Assembly (NCBI GenBank): GCA_026983755.1
Contig: JALSTL010000070.1
Coordinates: 1 to 14,740, forward strand
Direction: 5' to 3'
Source of the DNA: Melioribacteraceae bacterium
GTDB taxonomy: Bacteria; Bacteroidota; Ignavibacteria; Ignavibacteriales; Melioribacteraceae
DNA: 14,740 nucleotides
Of this stretch, positions 1 to 6,696 are shown one piece after another; the first letter of the stretch is position 1, and each line of letters begins with the position of its first letter. Below the pieces are notes generated by a model. The model ran no database searches and had not been told where the DNA came from. It saw only the letters and a list, made by a program, of their open reading frames with translations. The position numbers and the translations under genes were made by a program.

Positions 1-296
1 GAATATATTCCGGAATTAACATTAAACTAATGAAATGTACTGGAATGAGAGAAGCACACAAAATGCTTAACCTTGCAAAAGCTTTGGGAATGAAAGTAAT
101 GATTGGTTGTATGACGGAAACTTCCTGCGCAATTTCGGCAGCTTCTCAATTAACTCCTCAAGTTGAGTGGGCGGATCTTGACGGAAATTTACTCATTAAA
201 AATGATCCGTTCAAAGGTACACAAATTGTTAATGGTAAAATTAATTTAACGGAAAACAGCGGTATCGGATTGCTATCAAATAAATTTTATTTTTAA
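1..296 (+). CDS. Dipeptide (L-Ala-D/L-Glu type) epimerase, C-terminal fragment
   Basis: This is the C-terminal end of an enolase-superfamily dipeptide epimerase, a cytoplasmic enzyme that epimerises dipeptides such as L-Ala-D-Glu, usually in murein peptide recycling. The reading frame is open from base 3, so the gene begins outside the window; the ATG at base 30 is internal. Seen: the strand motif NIKLMK, whose first Lys (codon 24-26) corresponds to the second catalytic Lys of the family; the barrel motif GCMTETS; the DLD motif (Asp codons at 174 and 180), which in this family holds the dipeptide amino group; and a C-terminal SGIGL like the usual PGLGI ending. About 97 residues of a roughly 340-residue family are present. 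The family is clear; the dipeptide substrate cannot be told from this fragment. No convincing terminator follows the stop. Confidence 0.85.
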   Translation, partial: IYSGINIKLMKCTGMREAHKMLNLAKALGMKVMIGCMTETSCAISAASQLTPQVEWADLDGNLLIKNDPFKGTQIVNGKINLTENSGIGLLSNKFYF

Positions 297-311
297 TTTT
301 GTTACATGTTT

Positions 312-327
312 TGTGATATATAACACA
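312..327. promoter_or_regulatory. Possible CRP/FNR-family operator
   Basis: TGTGA, six bases (TATATA), then ACACA form a 16-bp dyad with one mismatched pair. This equals the CRP-type consensus TGTGA-N6-TCACA except for one base. It lies in the gap before the KaiC-like ATPase gene. A weak Bacteroidota-type -7 element (TACCTTTT, 344-351) lies downstream, which would put the site near -40 of a start at about 358-361, the class II activator position. No good -33 element is visible. The match is by eye and A+T-rich DNA makes such dyads easily. Confidence 0.25.
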
Positions 328-408
328 TAAAATCGTTTATACATACCTTTTCTTAGTAAATAAAATAAAAATTTTTATTAACTACGGAAAATACTTACAC
401 TAACACTG

Positions 409-1503
409 ATGAAAAATAAATTTTCAAAAATATTAACAGGATATAATTTTTTAGATAAAAATTGGGCGGGTGTCTATCCCGGTGGTAATTATCTGATATT
501 CGGTCCAAGAAAAACCGGTAAAACGTTGCTACTATTAAAAATGTTAGAGCATTTGGCAAATAATAATTTTACCAGTTTGTTTATTTCCAACGAAAGAAAA
601 AAAAGTCTGGAAATTCAAGCCGCTTCGGTTTATTTCGATATTGATGAATATGTTTCCAATGGAATTATAAAAGTAGAAAATCTTAAAGAAAAAACTTCCG
701 ATTTTGAAAATTTCAAAGAACTTATAAGAAACACTGCACCTCAGTTTTTGTTTATAGACGAAATAACACAATTTGTTAATATTAAAACACCGGGTGAATT
801 TAATACGGAATACCTAAAATTTTTGGAACTTCTTGAAGAAAACGATATTACCACATTTATTACCGCATCGGCACTTAAACTTAAAAATTCAAAACTTATA
901 ATACAAACGGTTGCAAAAAATTCGGTTGGAATAATTCAAATTGTTCCCGATAAAACAACTAATAATTATAGCGGTACCGTAATGCTTAAACCGAATATAG
1001 GTCATATCGAAGGAGAATTTTCCGCACTTTATAAAATAGAACCTATAAATGGTTTTACGGTAGAAACCAAACCGGATTTATCTAAAATTATAAACAAAGA
1101 AATTGAACATACATCCGTTACCAAATTATTAAATGCCCAAGCTTTTTCTTATTCCAATATTTATAATATTGAAGATTTTAAGTTAATTTTGGAAAGTAAA
1201 AAATCTTATGTTAACAATACCGGCAAACTAATAAATGTTATTGAATATTCTTTCGATAAAGAATTAATTAAACCGGAGAAATTTTCGGAAATAGTTAAAA
1301 AAGCATTAAGCAGGGCAGATAAAATTTCTTATACTTTAAATAAATTATTTATTTTATTATCGGAAAAAAACAGTGATAGATTAAAAAGAGTTTTGACAAA
1401 ATTGGATAACATTGTTCAACTTGAATTTAATCGGATTGACAATATTGACGAAAAACTTATACGAAAAACTCACATATTAAAAAATAATTTCTCAATAAGC
1501 TGA
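409..1503 (+). CDS. KaiC/RecA-like ATPase with a C-terminal degenerate GGDEF-like region
   Basis: Predicted cytoplasmic P-loop ATPase of the KaiC/RadA branch of the RecA superfamily, 364 residues, with one ATPase domain where circadian KaiC has two. Seen: N-terminal ILTGYNFLD leading to Walker A GPRKTGKT (residues 32-39); a strand ending in ISNER (59-63), where KaiC proteins carry their catalytic glutamates (E62 kept); and Walker B FLFIDE (113-118). The region from about 255 to 345 follows the strand/helix pattern of a GGDEF fold, including SRAD then FILLSEKN in the places of the usual RxAD and F-x-LLP, but the GGDEF loop is TLNKL, so cyclase activity is unlikely. The ATG is the first in frame and has no Shine-Dalgarno. 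The hybrid sensor gene follows 7 bp after the stop, so the two are very likely co-transcribed. ATPase family is secure; the C-terminal fold is an inference and the physiological role is unknown. Confidence 0.75.
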   Translation: MKNKFSKILTGYNFLDKNWAGVYPGGNYLIFGPRKTGKTLLLLKMLEHLANNNFTSLFISNERKKSLEIQAASVYFDIDEYVSNGIIKVENLKEKTSDFENFKELIRNTAPQFLFIDEITQFVNIKTPGEFNTEYLKFLELLEENDITTFITASALKLKNSKLIIQTVAKNSVGIIQIVPDKTTNNYSGTVMLKPNIGHIEGEFSALYKIEPINGFTVETKPDLSKIINKEIEHTSVTKLLNAQAFSYSNIYNIEDFKLILESKKSYVNNTGKLINVIEYSFDKELIKPEKFSEIVKKALSRADKISYTLNKLFILLSEKNSDRLKRVLTKLDNIVQLEFNRIDNIDEKLIRKTHILKNNFSIS

Positions 1504-1510
1504 AACAAAA

Positions 1511-4150
1511 ATGTCTGTTAATGAAAACATAATAAAAATTCTTGAAACAAATCAAAACTTTCCCGCACTTGTAGTTGACCAAAGTGCCGCTATTATTGAT
1601 GTTAATCAAGTTTTTTTTAATTACTTTACTAAATCTGCAATGCTTTACGATATTTTCGATAAAAATACTTCGCTACTTGTAAAAAACAGTTTTATTGATT
1701 CGAAAGCATTTTCAAAAATTCAAAGAAGACTTATAGAAATTGAAGTAAATAATAATGTTCAAAATGTTACTTTGCTTATTTCACCATTCAAACTTGAAAA
1801 TACAAATTATTATTTTGTTATCTTATTTTGGCATACTTTTCAAGAACACATAATTTTATATCCAACCATAGATGATATCAGTTTTACAAGAAAATATAAT
1901 ACCATACTAAATCGTTTGCAGGGAACATTTCCGCAAACTCTTATAGAAAAGAAAAATTTTCAGTACGATTTGGATATAGAAAAAGAACCTATTTTTGTAG
2001 AAGAAAACGGAAAATATTTATTTATTAATAATAGCTTTCAACAAAAAATAAAATTATCGGATGAAGAAATTAAATCCAAAAAAGAACATGAAATTTTTGA
2101 AGAAGAGATTGCTCAAAAGTTAAGCGCTGCAACGGAACTTTGTAATACTACAAAAAATATTATTGTTCTGGAATCTTTGGATTATTTACCCGAAGACCTT
2201 CAACAAAAAAACAGATTGGTAAAATTTCCTGTAAAAGATTTTGACAACAACATTATAGCTACAATAAATTTCGGTTTTATAGAAGCAAAAAGAAATGAAA
2301 AAATAATATCGCAACAAACAATTGCTGAAAAAAATAATAAATCCCTTAACAATGTAACCGAAGTTGAAGATGTAAGAACAACGGAAACTGAAAAAGAAGA
2401 TTTTGCAAAAATTGAATACAATCCGGATAATTTTAAAATTCTGAATGCCAACACAAAAGCATTGAAATTATATGGTTACACACTTCAGGAAATATTAAAA
2501 AAAGACATAACGGATTTGTGCTTACCGGAAGATATGCAAAAGCTTTTGAACGATTCGGATAAATTAAAACAACCTACGGAATTTAAACACATAAAAAAAG
2601 ACGGTAGCATAATTAAAGTGGAAGTTGAAACTACATACTATAAAAATAACGAAAAAACAGTTACCCAAAGTTTAATCAAATTAAAAACGGAATCGGAAAA
2701 AATAAAAAATAACGAAAACTTAATTGCAAAAACCGAAGAAAAAGAAATTGTAAAAACGAAAAAACAAAAACCTGAAGAAATTAAGCCTGCTGTAAAATTA
2801 AAAGATAATCCGAATATATCGAATTTTTTATCAAATTTGTTTCACGAATTATTAACACCGGTAAACGTAATACTCGGGTTTGTTCAGGAAATTATCGATA
2901 GCATAGATAATCCCACGGAAGAACAAAAAGAATCGGCAACTATTATTAAAAATAATAAACAATTACTGTTGCAAACAATGAATACGGCAGCTCAATACTC
3001 GCAATTGTTAGAAAATAAAATCCCGTTTAAACCCGAAGAATTTTTACTTGATAATTATATATTCGATTTAAAGGAAAGTATTTCCACAATTATAGAAAAT
3101 GAAAAAGCGAAAGTTGACTTTGAAAAATTAAATGAAACGATAACCTTAATAAACGACAGACAAAAATTATTAGCGTCCGTAAGTTATTTTATAAAATTCA
3201 TAATTAAACTATCTAATATTAAACAATTAAAAATCAAAATATATATTGAAAACAAAAAAGTTTATTTTACAATTGGAACCTTTACCGGCAAATTCGAAGA
3301 AAAATTTACAGAAACAATTCTTGAACTTTATACATCCGAAAATCCGTTTGAGAAAAAAAATATCGGACTTTCTCCGGTTACCGTTAAACTTGCTCGTTTG
3401 CTTAATACATTAACATTAGCGGAAGTAAAAAAAATAATAAAAAATAATTCCGAAACTTTGGCAATAATTTTTCCAATTGGCATAGAAACAACAACGGTAG
3501 AAAACAATAATGAAACTATTGTAACGGAAAAAATTCCCAAAGAGACAGAAAAAGAAGAACCGATTGAAACAAACAATAGCACAATTGAAAACAAAGAGAT
3601 AAATATTCCAAAAAACAAACAGCAAGTACAGAGCAATTCTGCAAATGAGAAAATATTAACGGAAATTGAGAACGACATAATAAAAGAAAAAGAAATTGAA
3701 AATGAAGATATTGTAACACAAGATATTGCAACGGAAGAAATTGTTATAGATAAAAATGATAAACCGGAATCTATAACAACTCGGCTTTCATGCTTACTAA
3801 TAGAAGATTCCGTTGATGCACAATTGCTTTTTGAAACTCAAATGAAGGATTTCAAATTATTGAAAATTGTATCGAGTTTAACCGAAGCATTACCGATAAT
3901 CAAAAAGTATAAATTCGACATTGTTTACGTTGATATAAACTTAAAAGGACAATATAACGGACTTGATGCGTTAAAAATAATTAAACAATTTGATAATTAC
4001 GGTAACATCCCGATTATTGCCGTTACCGCATATCCGTTTATTGGTGATAGAGAAAAATTTTTAAAAGCAGGATTCACGGATTATTTTCCAAAACCGTTGT
4101 TAAGAGAAAATCTGATTTCAGCTTTAAATAAACTTTTCAAAAAGCAATAA
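1511..4150 (+). CDS. PAS-DHp-CA-receiver hybrid sensor protein with a degenerate kinase domain
   Basis: Cytoplasmic signalling protein of 879 residues without evident membrane segments. Order seen: PAS-like domains at about 10-108, 155-258 and 298-392; a charged helical linker (395-435); a DHp helix pair with H-box FHELLTP (phosphoacceptor H445); a CA (HATPase-like) region at 510-655; an acidic Thr/Glu/Asn-rich linker (about 656-756); and a C-terminal receiver (757-877). The receiver is complete: E765/D766, phospho-acceptor D808, T839 and K861. The CA region is not: the N-box position reads ASVSYFIKF, without its Mg-binding Asn; the G1 DTGxG motif is replaced by GTFTGK; and G2 GLGL is GLSP. 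ATP binding and autokinase activity are therefore doubtful. H445 is likely phosphorylated by another kinase or serves in phosphotransfer with D808. It follows the KaiC-like ATPase by 7 bp with no Shine-Dalgarno of its own, suggesting a functional pair. Start is the first in-frame ATG after that gene. Confidence 0.85.
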   Translation: MSVNENIIKILETNQNFPALVVDQSAAIIDVNQVFFNYFTKSAMLYDIFDKNTSLLVKNSFIDSKAFSKIQRRLIEIEVNNNVQNVTLLISPFKLENTNYYFVILFWHTFQEHIILYPTIDDISFTRKYNTILNRLQGTFPQTLIEKKNFQYDLDIEKEPIFVEENGKYLFINNSFQQKIKLSDEEIKSKKEHEIFEEEIAQKLSAATELCNTTKNIIVLESLDYLPEDLQQKNRLVKFPVKDFDNNIIATINFGFIEAKRNEKIISQQTIAEKNNKSLNNVTEVEDVRTTETEKEDFAKIEYNPDNFKILNANTKALKLYGYTLQEILKKDITDLCLPEDMQKLLNDSDKLKQPTEFKHIKKDGSIIKVEVETTYYKNNEKTVTQSLIKLKTESEKIKNNENLIAKTEEKEIVKTKKQKPEEIKPAVKLKDNPNISNFLSNLFHELLTPVNVILGFVQEIIDSIDNPTEEQKESATIIKNNKQLLLQTMNTAAQYSQLLENKIPFKPEEFLLDNYIFDLKESISTIIENEKAKVDFEKLNETITLINDRQKLLASVSYFIKFIIKLSNIKQLKIKIYIENKKVYFTIGTFTGKFEEKFTETILELYTSENPFEKKNIGLSPVTVKLARLLNTLTLAEVKKIIKNNSETLAIIFPIGIETTTVENNNETIVTEKIPKETEKEEPIETNNSTIENKEINIPKNKQQVQSNSANEKILTEIENDIIKEKEIENEDIVTQDIATEEIVIDKNDKPESITTRLSCLLIEDSVDAQLLFETQMKDFKLLKIVSSLTEALPIIKKYKFDIVYVDINLKGQYNGLDALKIIKQFDNYGNIPIIAVTAYPFIGDREKFLKAGFTDYFPKPLLRENLISALNKLFKKQ

Positions 4151-4200
4151 ATATTTATAATTAATTTTTAACTTTGTTTAGAACAAAAAAACAATAATAG

Positions 4201-4231
4201 TTTGTAATATTTTCCCACATCTTTATATTCG
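4201..4231 (+). promoter_or_regulatory. Candidate Bacteroidota-type promoter
   Basis: TTTG (4201-4204), a 19-bp spacer and TATATTCG (4224-4231) match the Bacteroidota housekeeping pattern TTTG-N19-21-TAnnTTTG with one mismatch. A start near 4238 would leave a leader of about 55 nt before the TTG start at 4293. A second -7 match, TAACTTTG at 4169-4176, has no -33 partner. The short motif in A+T-rich DNA keeps confidence low. Confidence 0.35.
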
Positions 4232-4292
4232 CCCAAAAGGTTTTGGCAAGCAACTCAATTACAAAGTTTAATAATTTCCAAACCAAATTTTT

Positions 4293-6560
4293 TTGAAAAA
4301 AAACTTACCGAAAAAATATTTTTTATGTAACTTCATTTATAAGAAATACTTCATAATTTGTAAAAATAATTTGAAAGAAAAAACAAGAACTTTTATACCG
4401 AAGTTTTTTTTAGTAATAATAGTAATAATCAATTTACTATTTGTTAAATTGCCTTTATTAAATACATTGCATTACGAAATTTCCGCAGTCAATGCAATTG
4501 TTTTATCTTTATTGGGCGGTTATATAACATTATTTTATTTCGGAAAAAATAAAGAATATAAAAATTTATTTTACGAAAAAAAAAGTTACTTCCGTTATCT
4601 GTTTTTATATGTAACTTTGCCGTTCGTAATTTCTTTTACTTCTACGGTTTTATGTCAAAAATGTACTGTAACGGAAGGAATAAAATTCTATTTAATAATT
4701 GCTGCTCCCGGTGTTCTAATCGGGAGCACGATTGCTTTTTTCTCAATGTTTGTTACCAAAAGATATACTTTTCTATTTTTCACGGGGTTATGGATTTTAC
4801 TAACTTTGGGTTTTTTGCCGGAACTTTATTTCAATCCTCAAATATATTTTTACAATCCCGTTTTTGCATATTTTCCGGGTGTAATGTATGACCTGAATAT
4901 AGAAATTTCGCAAACATTAGTATTATATAGAAGTTTGAATATAATTTTTTCAGTTTGTCTTATAATAATTTTAATATTAAAATATAATTCAAGTAAAACG
5001 AGTAAACTTATTATAATTACAACGGTTATAATTATTAATTTAATGTTCGGAATAGTGAAAAATAACTTGGGTTTTTCTACAACCACAACAAAAATTGAAA
5101 ATAATTTGAAAGGATATTTGGAAACCGAGCATTTCAAAATAATTTATCCGCAAAAAATATCAGACAATGAAAAAAAAATATTAATTTTGAATCATGAGTT
5201 TTATTATGGAAAAATAAAAAAAATACTAAACAGTGAACCGGACAAAAAAATAACATCGTTTTTATTTACAACGGGAGCACGTAAAAAAGAATTATTTGGC
5301 TCCGGAAATGCCGATGTTGCAAAAGTCTGGCTAAATCAAATTTATTTGAATTACGATAACTATAATAATTCGTTAAAACACGAAATTGCTCATATTTTTT
5401 CCGGCAAATTTGCCAAAGGAATTTTTAAGTTTCCGGCAAATTACAATCCCGCTTTGCTGGAAGGTTTTGCCATGGCAATTGAAAATAACTACGATGATTT
5501 CGATATTGATTATCTTGCATTTCTTGCGTATAAAAATAATTATAAAATATCTTTACAAAAATTATTTTCCAACTTTAGTTTTTTTACAAATACAACATCA
5601 CTTTCCTATATTTTTGCTGGTTCGTTTATAAAATATCTTTCTGATAAATACGGCTGGAAAAAAACCAAACAATTGTATTCGGTTGGTGATTTTAAAAAAG
5701 TGTATCATAAAAGTATTGGAACTCTTGGAAAAGAATACTACAATTATTTAAATAAACTGAATTTTACCAATAATAAAAACAGAGCAAAATTATATTTTGG
5801 TCATTTACCCTTGATAAAAAAAATATGTGCTCACGCAGTTGCAAAACAAACAAAAAACGCTTGGTTACTTTTTAGAAAAAAACATTATTCGAATGCAGAA
5901 AAAAAATTCGAAGAAATTTATAAATACTCCAATACATATTCTTCTTTAGTTGGAATAATTAAAACGAAAATAGAATTGAAAAAATATGAAGAAGCTAAAA
6001 AAATTTTACTAGATAAAATTAAAAGATACACAGAGTCCGGCTACTATTACAGTTTGGAAAATATGCTTGGTAATATTTATTGTTTGTTAAACGAATATAC
6101 AGAAGCAACAAAAGTATTTGAAAATATAAAAAGAAAAAAGGTTCGGTTTAATTATACCAACACTGCAGAAATTAAATTGTTTTTAATAAAAAATTATAAA
6201 GAAAAATTAAAACAATATATTGGTAACAATACCCAAAAGAAAAAAATCTTAAAGGAATTACTAATTTCAAAACCTTCCGATGCCGTTTTACAAACCATTA
6301 CCGAAGAAAAATTTTCATTGGAAGAATACCGAAATACATTAAAAAATATTTTAATAGAAACTACTGCTAAACATAAATATTTTTCGGATACATATTTTAG
6401 ATTAAGTAAATTTGCATTAAAGTTTTCGGATTTCAATAACGCAAAAAGATATGCCGAAATTTCATTGCAAAATGTTAAACAAAAAAGAAAAAAAATTGTT
6501 CAAGAGCTTATCAAAAAAACAGATTGGGAAAGTAAGAATAAAAGTTCGTTAATAAATTAA
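4293..6560 (+). CDS. Multi-pass membrane protein with gluzincin zinc-peptidase domain and TPR-like repeats
   Basis: The 755-residue product has three parts. Residues 34-255 hold about seven hydrophobic segments (near 36-54, 64-83, 102-120, 132-153, 158-176, 209-229, 238-254), with a layout recalling ABC-2-type permease membrane domains. Residues 275-490 are a zinc-metallopeptidase domain of the peptidase MA-like gluzincin group: HEIAH at 363-367 supplies two His ligands and the catalytic Glu, and E390 in NPALLEGFAM fits the third ligand, 23 residues on. Residues 515-735 are helical repeats with TPR-like features (for example YSNAEKKFEEI, YEEAKKILLD, YTEATKVFENI). The start is taken as TTG at 4293: the frame is closed by TAA at 4272-4274, no in-frame ATG occurs until residue 152, inside the fourth membrane segment, and no Shine-Dalgarno is visible. 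Another TTG (4371) would remove 26 residues. Substrate unknown; the membrane part may place the peptidase outside the cytoplasmic membrane. It stands alone between two gaps of about 140 bp. Confidence 0.75.
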   Translation: MKKNLPKKYFLCNFIYKKYFIICKNNLKEKTRTFIPKFFLVIIVIINLLFVKLPLLNTLHYEISAVNAIVLSLLGGYITLFYFGKNKEYKNLFYEKKSYFRYLFLYVTLPFVISFTSTVLCQKCTVTEGIKFYLIIAAPGVLIGSTIAFFSMFVTKRYTFLFFTGLWILLTLGFLPELYFNPQIYFYNPVFAYFPGVMYDLNIEISQTLVLYRSLNIIFSVCLIIILILKYNSSKTSKLIIITTVIIINLMFGIVKNNLGFSTTTTKIENNLKGYLETEHFKIIYPQKISDNEKKILILNHEFYYGKIKKILNSEPDKKITSFLFTTGARKKELFGSGNADVAKVWLNQIYLNYDNYNNSLKHEIAHIFSGKFAKGIFKFPANYNPALLEGFAMAIENNYDDFDIDYLAFLAYKNNYKISLQKLFSNFSFFTNTTSLSYIFAGSFIKYLSDKYGWKKTKQLYSVGDFKKVYHKSIGTLGKEYYNYLNKLNFTNNKNRAKLYFGHLPLIKKICAHAVAKQTKNAWLLFRKKHYSNAEKKFEEIYKYSNTYSSLVGIIKTKIELKKYEEAKKILLDKIKRYTESGYYYSLENMLGNIYCLLNEYTEATKVFENIKRKKVRFNYTNTAEIKLFLIKNYKEKLKQYIGNNTQKKKILKELLISKPSDAVLQTITEEKFSLEEYRNTLKNILIETTAKHKYFSDTYFRLSKFALKFSDFNNAKRYAEISLQNVKQKRKKIVQELIKKTDWESKNKSSLIN
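4703..4741 (+). other. Terminator-like GC-rich hairpin inside the peptidase gene
   Basis: TGCTCCCG (4703-4710) and CGGGAGCA (4721-4728) form a perfect 8-bp stem with six G-C pairs and a 10-nt loop, followed 7 nt later by six T (4736-4741). It is one of the most GC-rich spots of an otherwise A+T-rich gene and lies about 410 nt after the start codon. The gap between stem and T-run is longer than in good intrinsic terminators. It may be an attenuation or folding element, or chance. Confidence 0.25.
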
Positions 6561-6575
6561 AATAATTTATATTTG
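6545..6575 (+). promoter_or_regulatory. Candidate Bacteroidota-type promoter for the nucleotidyltransferase gene
   Basis: TATATTTG (6568-6575) matches TAnnTTTG perfectly; 19 bp upstream lies TTCG (6545-6548), one base from the -33 TTTG. The -33 part overlaps the 3' end of the preceding gene. A start near 6582 gives a leader of about 115 nt before the ATG at 6697. Confidence 0.4.
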
Positions 6576-6696
6576 CAAAACAATTAAAATAAAGCGTTAG
6601 AAAATTATATTTACAAATGTTTGAGTAATATAAATAAAATTTAACCGTAAAAAAAAATGAAAAGATAATTTTCAAATTCTATAAACAGTACAAAAC

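Noticed and set aside
297..408. Sigma-70 promoter TTGTGA with TATACA before the ATPase gene
   Set aside because: The spacing is 21 bp and TTGTGA is part of the CRP-like dyad; not convincing.
3328..3731. Overlapping reverse-strand open frames opposite the acidic linker of the hybrid sensor protein
   Set aside because: They mirror the low-complexity Glu/Lys/Asn coding stretch, giving Phe/Ser/Val-rich products without recognisable domains or ribosome sites; shadows of the real gene.
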